From: Planctobacterium marinum
GTDB lineage: Bacteria; Pseudomonadota; Gammaproteobacteria; Enterobacterales; Alteromonadaceae
Direction: 5' to 3'
NCBI RefSeq assembly: GCF_036322805.1
Contig: NZ_AP027272.1
Coordinates: 248,001-312,000 of the forward strand
Length of the DNA: 64,000 bases
Positions 53,484-61,878 of the stretch are shown one piece after another. Numbering within the stretch: the first letter of the stretch is position 1; each line of letters begins with the position of its first letter. The notes under the pieces are model-generated. The model was given only the letters and a program-made list of their open reading frames with translations. It made no database searches and was not told the DNA's origin. A program made the position numbers and the translations under genes.

Positions 53484-53843
53484 ATGAAAAAGTCCTATTT
53501 AGATATTACTGACGATCTCAACGAATACCTACCGCAAGTACGCAAAGGTGTACCCGATGTTATGCAAGGCTTTTCTGCCATGGCTAAAGCGGCTTTGGCT
53601 GATGGTGCGTTAGATAAAAAGACTAAAGAGCTGATTGCGCTGGCTATCGGTGTAGCAGTGCGCTGTGATGGCTGTATAGGTTTTCATGCTAAAGCCTTGG
53701 TGAATTTAGGAGCCACGCGAGAGGAAATTGAAGAGGTATGCGGTATGTCGGTATACATGGGGGGCGGTCCTTCGCTAATGTATGCCGCTGATGCACTGAA
53801 AGCCTTCGACGAATTTACTGAAAAGCAAAAAATAAGACCATAA
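53484..53843 (+). CDS. Carboxymuconolactone decarboxylase/AhpD-fold protein
   Basis: 119 residues, an all-helical single AhpD-like domain with C61-x2-C64 and H68 in RCDGCIGFHAKALVNLGA, the redox-active CxxC-x3-H pattern. E49 of KELIALAIG is the upstream acidic partner. Likely an alkylhydroperoxidase-like or disulfide reductase activity in the cytoplasm. It is 5 nt upstream of an AraC-family regulator in the same direction, so the two are probably co-transcribed. A longer paralog of the fold is encoded at 5626-6219. Confidence 0.88.
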   Translation: MKKSYLDITDDLNEYLPQVRKGVPDVMQGFSAMAKAALADGALDKKTKELIALAIGVAVRCDGCIGFHAKALVNLGATREEIEEVCGMSVYMGGGPSLMYAADALKAFDEFTEKQKIRP

Positions 53844-53848
53844 GTACT

Positions 53849-54862
53849 ATGCTCTCAGCTTCGCTTCCCTCCTATACTGTGCGTTCACTGGTGAACTACC
53901 TTAACAGCTATGGTTTAGCGCGGGAAAAGCTGTGTTCTTTGATAAAGGTCAGCGAAGAACAGCTTAATGATCCCGAATACGCAATAGCCGCCGAACATTA
54001 CGAAGCGTTATTCGCCTTTGGGGCAAAAGAAGCTGGCATCGATAATATCGGGTTTCAATTTGGCAAAGCTTTTGAGTTGAGTGTTTGGGGGATCCTGGGT
54101 TTTATAGTCGCTGCGGCGCCGGATGTGAAACAAGCATTGGCGTTGCAAAAGCGCTACCAGTGTTTATTGGGAAATTCGGGGCTCGCATACCACGAATCGG
54201 ATCAGCAAACGGTTACCATGCGCTGGTTGTCGGAGTGTTGCTCCAGCGCCTACAGTGTAGAGCAGGTGATCACCGCCTGGCTGGCGTTTGCTTTTCAGCA
54301 CACTAATTCCAGTGAGGCACCGATAAGTGTGCATTTTACCCACAAGGCTCCGGATTCTTTGGTGCAATACGAAGACTTTTTTCGCTGCCCGGTTATATTT
54401 GACGGTGAGTTTAATGGGGTTAAACTCAAAGCGGATCTGCTGAACTTACCGTTGCGCACTTCGAACACCGAAGTGCTAAATGTATTGTGCTGCCACGCAG
54501 AGCAGCGCCTTACCCAAAAGCGCAACGATGCCTCTTTGGATATTATCCGCCAGTATATTATTGAGGTGTTGCCGGATCACGTACCTGATCTGGCGGAAAT
54601 TGCACAACATTTGGGGATTAGCTCCCGGCAATTGCAACGGCAATTTCAACGCTTCGATACCAGCTTAACTCAATACCTGGACAGCGTTCGCCTGAGTCTG
54701 GCGGTATCGTATTTAACGCAAACCGAGCACAAGCTCATATATATTGCGCAAGCGCTTGGTTATTCTGAGCAAAGCGCGTTTCAGCGTGCCTTTAAACGTC
54801 GCTTTGGAGTGACTCCGGGGGAGTATCGTTTGGCTCCTGTGCCTTTGCGTTTAGTTGATTAA
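53849..54862 (+). CDS. AraC-family transcriptional regulator
   Basis: 337 residues. The N-terminal domain (about 15-210, VRSLVNYLNSYGLAREKLCSLIKVSEEQL and FELSVWGILGFIVAAAPDVKQAL) belongs to the arabinose-binding-like domain of the OruR/ArgR-type AraC subgroup. The C-terminal double HTH is complete: VPDLAEIAQHLGISSRQLQRQFQRFDTSLTQYLDSVRLSLAVSYL and LIYIAQALGYSEQSAFQRAFKRRFGVTPGEYR. Members regulate catabolism of lipids, alkanes or amino acids. Its last 71 bp overlap, antisense, the 3' end of the sterol desaturase gene. Confidence 0.92.
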   Translation: MLSASLPSYTVRSLVNYLNSYGLAREKLCSLIKVSEEQLNDPEYAIAAEHYEALFAFGAKEAGIDNIGFQFGKAFELSVWGILGFIVAAAPDVKQALALQKRYQCLLGNSGLAYHESDQQTVTMRWLSECCSSAYSVEQVITAWLAFAFQHTNSSEAPISVHFTHKAPDSLVQYEDFFRCPVIFDGEFNGVKLKADLLNLPLRTSNTEVLNVLCCHAEQRLTQKRNDASLDIIRQYIIEVLPDHVPDLAEIAQHLGISSRQLQRQFQRFDTSLTQYLDSVRLSLAVSYLTQTEHKLIYIAQALGYSEQSAFQRAFKRRFGVTPGEYRLAPVPLRLVD

Positions 54863-56045
54863 ACCAGATTATCAACCCCAAGCTAATCATTGCAATCGTT
54901 GCTCCGGATAGCAGATTGATTTCCGGTTGCAAGGCAATAATAAATCCGGACGTTGCTAAAATACGCAGCGGTTCGGTCCACCTGGTCCAGGGTTTGTTTT
55001 CCTGTAATCCACTGATCAACCAGCAGTGAATTATTCCAGTAATACTCATGGCCATATTCCACCACAATGGCTGGTTGTTGATTTGCAGTAAGAAGACGAA
55101 TACCCCAGCCACCAGTAAGGTAAATTGCGCCAATATATAAACTGCCATGGCATTGGATAATGTGGTTTGATACTTACGCATGGTTTTGGTGGTGACATAC
55201 TTTCCGGGATATTGCACTTTCATATCCTCAGCGCGCCAACCTGGAGGCATAAGCAGGGTTTTGATTTTGTCTAAGGGGCTTTTGGTGTACCACACATCCC
55301 GCAGAATATTGCCATACACTTGCAAATTGGCCCAGATAGGGTTGTAGCTGTTGAGTTGCTGGCTCACGCCATAAACAATCTCAACACCGGCTTTTTCCGC
55401 TTGAAAAGATCCGAATATTTTGTCCCAAATAATGAACACTCCCGCGTAGTTTTTATCTATGTATTCGCGATTTAGCGCATGGTGCACTCTGTGGTGGCTG
55501 GGGGTAACGAATATCGCTTCGAACCAGTTTGGTAGCTTGTCGATATGACGGGTGTGTACCCAAAACTGATACACTAAATTTAGCGCCGCACAGGCAAGGA
55601 ATACCTCAGGCGGGATACCTGCAAACGCGAGGGGTAAAAACACTAGCCAGGCAAACACGGCGACACTGCCGGTTTGTCTTAGTGCCGTTGTTAAGTTGTA
55701 CTCTTCGCTGGAATGGTGCACAACATGCGAGCCCCACATAAGGTGCATACGATGACTTATACGATGCACCCAATAGTAACCCAAATCATAAAATACAAAT
55801 GCAACCACCCACAAAACAAGAATGGATTGCCATTGCCATATGGCATGGTTTTGATACAGCCAGACATAGGCAGAAAAGGGCAGTAATAGTTTAAAAATAC
55901 CTGTTAAACGACTCATCACACCCAGGTTCAGGGAGGTGATGGCATCGTTGAACTGGTAATATTGAGTGCCTTTCTTTTGATCCACCCAAATTTCGATGGC
56001 GATCAGTAAAAAGAAAAATGGGATAGCAAAGAGTATAATTTCCAC
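54792..56045 (-). CDS. Sterol desaturase/fatty acid hydroxylase superfamily membrane protein
   Basis: 417 residues. The di-iron histidine motifs are HRISH (about 94-98), HVVHH (about 107-111) and HHRVHH (about 184-189), in the usual spacing of the superfamily. The roughly 180-residue C-terminal extension with three or four TM helices (MAVYILAQFTLLVAGVFVFLLQI and later) and the GTQYYQFNDAITSLNLGVMSRL start are like alkylglycerol monooxygenase-type members. It is likely a lipid hydroxylase in the inner membrane, substrate unknown. The last 71 bp overlap the AraC gene on the other strand, suggesting tail-to-tail regulatory interference. Confidence 0.88.
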   Translation of the reverse strand: MEIILFAIPFFFLLIAIEIWVDQKKGTQYYQFNDAITSLNLGVMSRLTGIFKLLLPFSAYVWLYQNHAIWQWQSILVLWVVAFVFYDLGYYWVHRISHRMHLMWGSHVVHHSSEEYNLTTALRQTGSVAVFAWLVFLPLAFAGIPPEVFLACAALNLVYQFWVHTRHIDKLPNWFEAIFVTPSHHRVHHALNREYIDKNYAGVFIIWDKIFGSFQAEKAGVEIVYGVSQQLNSYNPIWANLQVYGNILRDVWYTKSPLDKIKTLLMPPGWRAEDMKVQYPGKYVTTKTMRKYQTTLSNAMAVYILAQFTLLVAGVFVFLLQINNQPLWWNMAMSITGIIHCWLISGLQENKPWTRWTEPLRILATSGFIIALQPEINLLSGATIAMISLGLIIWFNQLNAKAQEPNDTPPESLQSDV

Positions 56046-56219
56046 AATACTGGCCTTTTAAAAATAAGCTAGCAACATTGTGTTAGATTTGAATCGCTAA
56101 GTATTGACCTGTTGTGCCAGCTATTGACAGCAGAACGCGCAGATTTCGAACGAATTTCCCACCGCAAATGACAATACCTTCTATACTCAATACCAAGGTA
56201 CAACAGTTTAATGTGTTAA

Positions 56220-56765
56220 ATGCTTTCCAGATTGCGGCTTAAACCCAAATTACTTTTGGGCTTCGGTTTATGGTTTATGTTGCTAGGGATTATCTTTGTC
56301 ATACCTTTGGCTAGCCTGGACACTAATAAACCATTAACTGTTGATGTATTTAGCGCTTTGCAACAAGACCGTGCCATCGTCTTTTTTGGATTCACAAGTT
56401 GCGGCGATGTCTGTCCTGCGTCACTAATAATACTGAGGCGCTGGCGTACTGCAGCTGATGAAAGTCTAAGTGATGATTTGCCTGCGATAGTATTTATCGA
56501 CATTGACAAGAACAGCTCAGCAGCCGATGCGGATCAGTACGCGAAAAGTTTTGATGAGCGCTTTATCGGGTTGCACGCTGATGCTCATACGCTGTCACAA
56601 TTGAGCGCCGATTTTGGTCTCAACCTGACCCAATCAGGCGACAATATTCAGCATCAGGGGCGTACCTATATTATCGAAAAACGCGCGCAACGATGGACAC
56701 TAACCACTGCCGTTAACCCACAAGGACTCACTGAAGAGTGGTTGCAGCAAGAGCTTAATATATAA
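56220..56765 (+). CDS. SCO1/SenC-family copper chaperone-like thioredoxin-fold protein
   Basis: 181 residues with one N-terminal membrane anchor (about 11-30) and a periplasmic thioredoxin fold. The copper-binding C-x3-C-P is in [14 protein letters not shown], and the distal His is in [13 protein letters not shown], so all three ligands are kept. SCO proteins deliver copper to the CuA centre of cytochrome oxidase or act as thiol reductases. No oxidase subunits are nearby; instead the gene is 11 nt upstream of a membrane chemoreceptor, and a paired role in redox sensing is possible (inference). Confidence 0.85.
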   Translation: MLSRLRLKPKLLLGFGLWFMLLGIIFVIPLASLDTNKPLTVDVFSALQQDRAIVFFGFTSCGDVCPASLIILRRWRTAADESLSDDLPAIVFIDIDKNSSAADADQYAKSFDERFIGLHADAHTLSQLSADFGLNLTQSGDNIQHQGRTYIIEKRAQRWTLTTAVNPQGLTEEWLQQELNI

Positions 56766-56776
56766 AGAGAGTGATT

Positions 56777-58342
56777 ATGCTAAAAACACTGTTTATAAGT
56801 CACGATGCGGGCATGAATAGCGCCCTACAAGCCAAATTCACTGAAGACTTTATTGCCGCTGACAAAATTATTCTCAATATCATTTTCGCTTACGGTTTTA
56901 TTGTTGCCTTTATGACGTCCTGGCAACATGGTTATTTTAAATTGGGCATTATCGGGGGCGGATTAGTGGCGGCCATCAGTTTTATGGCTTACAAAACCAT
57001 GGCGGGGACCTTGTTGTGTCGCAACATTATGGCTACGGCATTGGTGGCCATGATGGCCATTGCCATACAACAGGCAAATGGTCTTGGTGAAGGGCATTTT
57101 CTGTTCTTCCTTAACTTCACTATTTTGATCCGTTATCGAGACATTGTGCCGCTAATAGTATTAGTTGCTATAACGGTTTTACATCATTTGACCTTAACCT
57201 ATTGCCAGAGTGTTGGCGTGGAATTGATGGGCAGTCCGCTGATAGTTTTTTCCTGGGGAGAGCAAAGTGATCTTGGTTTATTAGCGCCACTGATTTATCA
57301 CGTTGTGATTGCTGTGTTGGGGGCTATTATCGCTACCTGGTATATCTATGATTTGAACACCAAGTTTCTGGAGGCTAATGGCGTTATTCTGGTATTGGAC
57401 AAAGCCACAGAAGGGAATCTTTCTGCACGAGTAGATAAACAGGTGGAAACCAGTCTGACGCGTAATGTGAACAACTTTTTTAGTGGACTCTCCGCTTTCA
57501 TGGCCAGTATTCGTGATACTGCAGGTCAACTAAGTCAACTGGCGATTGACGAAGCCGAGTCGGCTGAACGTCGTTTAAGTCAGGCCAAAGAACAACAAAG
57601 TCAGGTTCTGGCGGTATCCGGATCAGTATCTGAAATGTCAGAGTCAACTCAGGAAATAGCGCGCACGGCAGAACAAACTGCCAGTTCCATTAATGAAACT
57701 ACAGACACCAGTGAAAAAGGCCGACAACTGGCGCAATCCTTTAGCCAGTCCATAAAAACGCTGGCACAAAATGTCAATAAGGCGTCCGAACGCATCGCGG
57801 AGTTAGAACAAAATAGCACCCAAATCCAGAGTATCGTCGGCACCATTCGGGATATTTCCGAGCAAACCAATCTACTCGCCTTGAATGCGGCAATAGAGGC
57901 AGCTCGTGCCGGTGAACAAGGCCGAGGATTTGCGGTGGTGGCAGATGAGGTAAGAGTCTTATCGCAGCGCACCCATAATTCCACTGAAGAAATATCCAAA
58001 ATGGTCGATGCGTTTCGCAGTTCCACCAATTCGGCGGTGGAGACCATGTCTGAATGTGCTCAATTATCTGAGAGCAGTGTCGAAGATGCCTCTGTGGCGG
58101 CCACCAGTTTTGAGGACATCGCCAAGAATATGCGTGAAATAAATCAGATGGCGGCTCAAATCGCCACAGCTGCGGAACAACAAACCTTGGTAACCGGTGA
58201 AATCAACAACAATACAACAAGGATTACAGAGGTTTCCGAATCTTTTTATGCCGATGCCCAACAAAGCGCCGAAGAAGCCGAGAGCTTGCGCAAATTAGCT
58301 TTGAACATTGAAAACAATCTGATCCAGTATCGTACCGAATAA
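56777..58342 (+). CDS. Methyl-accepting chemotaxis protein with multi-TM N-terminus
   Basis: 521 residues from the ATG at 56777 (AGAGAG upstream). The N-terminal about 210 residues form about six TM helices with almost no periplasmic loop: [81 protein letters not shown], and [31 protein letters not shown]-like linker precedes a full signalling domain with [39 protein letters not shown]. It is coupled to an upstream SCO gene. The membrane part likely senses a membrane or redox state instead of a periplasmic ligand. Confidence 0.88.
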   Translation: MLKTLFISHDAGMNSALQAKFTEDFIAADKIILNIIFAYGFIVAFMTSWQHGYFKLGIIGGGLVAAISFMAYKTMAGTLLCRNIMATALVAMMAIAIQQANGLGEGHFLFFLNFTILIRYRDIVPLIVLVAITVLHHLTLTYCQSVGVELMGSPLIVFSWGEQSDLGLLAPLIYHVVIAVLGAIIATWYIYDLNTKFLEANGVILVLDKATEGNLSARVDKQVETSLTRNVNNFFSGLSAFMASIRDTAGQLSQLAIDEAESAERRLSQAKEQQSQVLAVSGSVSEMSESTQEIARTAEQTASSINETTDTSEKGRQLAQSFSQSIKTLAQNVNKASERIAELEQNSTQIQSIVGTIRDISEQTNLLALNAAIEAARAGEQGRGFAVVADEVRVLSQRTHNSTEEISKMVDAFRSSTNSAVETMSECAQLSESSVEDASVAATSFEDIAKNMREINQMAAQIATAAEQQTLVTGEINNNTTRITEVSESFYADAQQSAEEAESLRKLALNIENNLIQYRTE

Positions 58343-58363
58343 GCAGCGCTCCTTAAGGCGTTT

Positions 58364-58393
58364 TCTGTGTCCACTGGCGTAAATGGACACAGA
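58364..58393. terminator. Hairpin between convergent chemoreceptor genes
   Basis: A 10-bp stem (core CTGTGTCCA/TGGACACAG) with a 10-nt loop, placed between the two convergent chemoreceptor genes. The left side has TTTT directly before the stem, which becomes AAAA on the other strand. Likely two-way terminator. Confidence 0.55.
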
Positions 58394-58409
58394 TATTGGA
58401 TTCGAACTA

Positions 58410-60173
58410 TCAGTTGTCGGCCATATACTCAGAAAGCCGGTCAACGTGCTCTTTGGTTTCTCCAATCAGTGAGGTTATCTCTCTAGCTGATTCTGTCGTG
58501 CTTTGCGCCAGGTTTCGCACTTCATCTGCTACAACAGCAAAACCTCGTCCTGCTTCGCCCGCTCGGGCTGATTCGATGGCTGCGTTTAAAGCCAGTAGAT
58601 TGGTTTGGTCGGAAATACCATTAATGGTTTGGATAATGCTGCTTATCCTATCCAGCACTTGTGACATGGCGCTATGCGTTTGAGCAATAACGGCGTTGCG
58701 CTGTGACACATCACTGCCATACAGCAGAATTTTACTGATATCCCCTTCAACGGTTTTCACAGTAGATAAGGTGGCGGCAATGGTCACCGGTTGGTTGTTA
58801 TTCTTTTTGGTAAATTGTAAATCGCTGCTAACCGATTCCTTATCCAACAATTGTTGCCAAAGCGCCGAACTCAATAGTTTTTTCAGGCTTAAGTCTTTGA
58901 GTTGTTGTTTATCCGGACAACCCAAGGCATCGAGTGCCAACTGGTTAGCGGTAGAGAATTCACCAGTGGGGCTAAACTCAAGGACAATGGTGCTGCGCGC
59001 AATAGCATGCAGCCGTATATCGTTTTCCAGGCCGCGGCGTTTGGTGCTGTCGATATTGCTTTGAATCGAGACAAATTTGTCCACTTCGCCTTTGCTATTA
59101 AATACCGGGTTAATAGCTAAGCTTATCCAATAGGAGTCACCTTTTTTGTTGTAATTAAGGATTTCTTCGTAAAAGGGAGTGCGATTCTCAAGATTTTTCC
59201 TAATGCGTTTGACCGTCTCTTGATCGGTATGTGTGCCCTGTAATAAATCACCGGGTTTGCGTCCCAATACTTCTTCATCAGTGTAGCCAGTGAGTTGTCG
59301 GAAACCCGGATTGACGTATTCTATTAAGCCATTGGCATCGGTGATGATCACCGAGTTATCAGTTTCGTTAGCCACCAGTGACAAGGTTTCGAACTGCCGT
59401 TCTTTTTGCACGCGTTCGGTAATATCGGTGGCGAATTTGACTATTTTGAGTACCTCTCCTTTGGGGTCAACAATCGGATTGTAGGTGGCTTCTATCCATA
59501 CTTCGCGATTGCCTTTGCCCAAGCGTCTATAGCGAGCTGATTGGAATTGGCCTTGTCTGAGTTTTTCCCAAAATTGTTTGTATGCCAGGCCATTGGCCTC
59601 TCGGGGATCCACAAATATGGCATGGTGTTTACCCAATATTTCGTCAGCCCGGTAACCCATTGCCCCAAGAAAATTGTCATTGGCATACAAGATATTGCCA
59701 TTTGGATCGAATTCGATGACGGCCTGAGATTTTGAAATCGCAGCAATCTTGCCCTCTTCATCGATGCTTTTTAGTTTTTGCTGAGTAATGTCAGAAGCAA
59801 ACTTGACCACTTTCTCAACTTTGCCATTCTTATCTGTAATAGGATTATAAGTGGCTTGCAGCCAGATAATGTCACCGTTTTTCTTGATGCGTTTAAATTC
59901 AGCTTGCTTGAAGTCGCCTCTTGCCAGCTCTGACCAAAAAGATTTATAGGCCTGACTGTTGCGTTCTTCCTGCTCCACAAAAATACTGTGGTGTTTGTTT
60001 CGAATTTCAGACAGTTGATAACCCATCGCCTGTAAAAAATTATCATTGGCCTTCACAATTTTGCCATCGGGGGTAAATTCAATCACTGCTTGAGAGCGAT
60101 TCAGTGCTTCGGTTATGGCTTCAGCGGTTTTGCTATCAAATAAGCCATTCGACAAGCGGGAAGAAAAGAACAT
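58410..60173 (-). CDS. Soluble chemoreceptor with four PAS domains and a short signalling tip
   Basis: 587 residues from the ATG at 60173 (GGAG 10 nt upstream); a GTG at 60209 would add 12. There are no TM segments. The first two PAS domains are close duplicates, each with AVIEFxPxGxIxxANDNFLxAMGY and VKFAxDIT (about 25-140 and 145-265). PAS3 ([29 protein letters not shown]) and a more divergent PAS4 ([24 protein letters not shown]) follow. The MCP tip ([42 protein letters not shown]) sits in only about 90 residues. The layout is like BdlA/Aer-2 type intracellular redox or oxygen receptors; whether haem or FAD is bound is not evident. Confidence 0.88.
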   Translation of the reverse strand: MFFSSRLSNGLFDSKTAEAITEALNRSQAVIEFTPDGKIVKANDNFLQAMGYQLSEIRNKHHSIFVEQEERNSQAYKSFWSELARGDFKQAEFKRIKKNGDIIWLQATYNPITDKNGKVEKVVKFASDITQQKLKSIDEEGKIAAISKSQAVIEFDPNGNILYANDNFLGAMGYRADEILGKHHAIFVDPREANGLAYKQFWEKLRQGQFQSARYRRLGKGNREVWIEATYNPIVDPKGEVLKIVKFATDITERVQKERQFETLSLVANETDNSVIITDANGLIEYVNPGFRQLTGYTDEEVLGRKPGDLLQGTHTDQETVKRIRKNLENRTPFYEEILNYNKKGDSYWISLAINPVFNSKGEVDKFVSIQSNIDSTKRRGLENDIRLHAIARSTIVLEFSPTGEFSTANQLALDALGCPDKQQLKDLSLKKLLSSALWQQLLDKESVSSDLQFTKKNNNQPVTIAATLSTVKTVEGDISKILLYGSDVSQRNAVIAQTHSAMSQVLDRISSIIQTINGISDQTNLLALNAAIESARAGEAGRGFAVVADEVRNLAQSTTESAREITSLIGETKEHVDRLSEYMADN

Positions 60174-60401
60174 ATGTGCGGAACTCCGGTGCTGTGTCTG
60201 TTTTGACACAGAATTTGTGGCGTCGTCCCTGTCGAATAATCACCTCGTGATCCTCGAGACTTAAGTACAGTATCATAGAAACACTATAGAAATGAAATGT
60301 TACAACTGCAAAGTTTAGCCCCCATAGACCCCCGTTTTTAGGAAATGCGCATATGTTTTATTCGAGATACAAATCAACGGAAGTAGCTAGTAAGTCAGAG
60401 T

Positions 60402-60428
60402 AAAAGGAGTGGCTTAACCACTCCTTTT
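60402..60428. terminator. Bidirectional terminator downstream of the DUF1501 gene
   Basis: Perfect 11-bp stem (core AAAGGAGTGG/CCACTCCTTT) with a 5-nt loop, TTTTA-type flanks on the minus strand. It starts 6 nt after the DUF1501 stop codon and probably ends that operon. The 225-nt gap up to the PAS-chemoreceptor gene holds nothing else recognisable. Confidence 0.85.
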
Positions 60429-60434
60429 TCATGT

Positions 60435-61823
60435 TTACGCCATAAATCCCAAAGGTTTTCCAGAACCCGAAGGAGAATAAAAGCGATTTATATTCGGCAG
60501 TACATCCGCTAAGGCACTCGGCGTAACACCAAACCACAAAGCCAGTTCAGCAAAGTATTCGTCTAGTGATGTTGTGGGCATTAAAACACCGCGTCCGGTA
60601 TCCAGTGGATTATTCAGTGCCAGGCTGGGATAGGTGCCGTAAATAGTTCCGCCGTTAACCGCACCACCCATAATCAAGGCGTTGCCTCCCCAGCCGTGAT
60701 CTGAGCCTCGTCCATTGGAGGATAAGGTTCGGGCAAAATCGGAGGTGGTAAAGGTGGTGACTTGTTGTCCCAGCCCCATTTCATCAATGGCGGATTGAAA
60801 TGAACTCAGGCCGGCATCAAGCATGGTGAGCAGCACTTGCAAAGAACTGGTAAGTTCGTCGTGATGATCCCAACCCCCCAACGTGACAAAAAAGGTCTGC
60901 CGTTGCATTCCCAGCGTTTCTCTTGCGGCGATGGTTTTGGCCACCATTTGCATTTGCGACGAAAACTCATCTTGTGCAAATTGGGTGGTGAAACTATTTG
61001 CGGCCCCCAGAGCTGAAGAGAATTCGGCATTTGCCGACAACGAACTACTGAACAGATTGCGGTAAGCTCGGCGAAAGACATTGTCGTAGCTGTTGGCAAA
61101 AATCTCATCAATGGCTTGAGTTCGCAGTGGATCAACCTCTGCTGATTGGTCGCCATAGCCCACCAGTTGAGCGGTGGGCATATCCGCGTTACCAACGCTG
61201 TAATAATCCGTCACCCGGCCTGCCTGAAATTCGTTGGCACCGGAGGTTGAGATACTCATCGATATGCGCTGGTTACTGTTCTGGCTGCCCAGAATATCTG
61301 CGATGCGACCGCCCCAGCCGGTGGCGCTGCGCGCGTCCGGAATCGCGGTTTGCCATTGGCTGATTTGATCCGAGTGAGAGTATAAACCCAGTGGCAGCTT
61401 TGCTGTGCCATTGCTCAGCGCAGCTGTGCTGGTGGGCTCTATTAAGGTGCCAATATTGCTTAAAAACGCGAGCTTTTCTGAATTGTAGAGGTTCTGTAAA
61501 CCGGTTAATGCTGGGTGCAAGCCCAAGGTACGGCCATTGTTATTACTGTTATTTAGCGATAACAGTTGGTTTTGCGGCAGGGCTAAGTCCGTGCGGGTAG
61601 TTTGGTACTGTTGGTAGTAAGTGTTGTCAGTGGGTACCAACATGTTAAAAGAGTCGGCCCCGCCGGCCAGTAAAACACACACCATAGCTTTGTAATCATT
61701 GCTCTGTGCACTGGCTTTGGTAATGGCTCCCAATTGCGCCGCACCCACTAGGGTGGCAGCACTAATTCCTGCTCGGCCAGATTGATGTAAGAATTGACGT
61801 CTGGATAGTTTGAACTTTTTCAT
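60435..61823 (-). CDS. DUF1501 protein with Tat-type signal
   Basis: 462 residues. The N-terminus has a twin-arginine signal, SRRQFLHQSG (residues 7-16), followed by a hydrophobic h-region (AATLVGAAQLGAITKASA), so export in folded form is predicted. The DUF1501 domain runs from about 45 to the end (MVCVLLAGGADSFNMLVP, LGLHPAL, WQTAIP-type region, VTLGGWDHHDEL, FTTSDFARTLSSNGRGSDHGWGGNALIMGG). The conserved Asp, His and Asp/His-Gly residues hint at an alkaline-phosphatase/sulfatase-like metal site. The gene is 55 nt downstream of the DUF1800 gene on the same strand; this pairing is widespread and its function is unknown. Confidence 0.9.
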   Translation of the reverse strand: MKKFKLSRRQFLHQSGRAGISAATLVGAAQLGAITKASAQSNDYKAMVCVLLAGGADSFNMLVPTDNTYYQQYQTTRTDLALPQNQLLSLNNSNNNGRTLGLHPALTGLQNLYNSEKLAFLSNIGTLIEPTSTAALSNGTAKLPLGLYSHSDQISQWQTAIPDARSATGWGGRIADILGSQNSNQRISMSISTSGANEFQAGRVTDYYSVGNADMPTAQLVGYGDQSAEVDPLRTQAIDEIFANSYDNVFRRAYRNLFSSSLSANAEFSSALGAANSFTTQFAQDEFSSQMQMVAKTIAARETLGMQRQTFFVTLGGWDHHDELTSSLQVLLTMLDAGLSSFQSAIDEMGLGQQVTTFTTSDFARTLSSNGRGSDHGWGGNALIMGGAVNGGTIYGTYPSLALNNPLDTGRGVLMPTTSLDEYFAELALWFGVTPSALADVLPNINRFYSPSGSGKPLGFMA

Positions 61824-61878
61824 GGTTATTAATCCTTAGCTATGCAGCGCCACCGTAGCGATGGCACTGCTTCATTAA

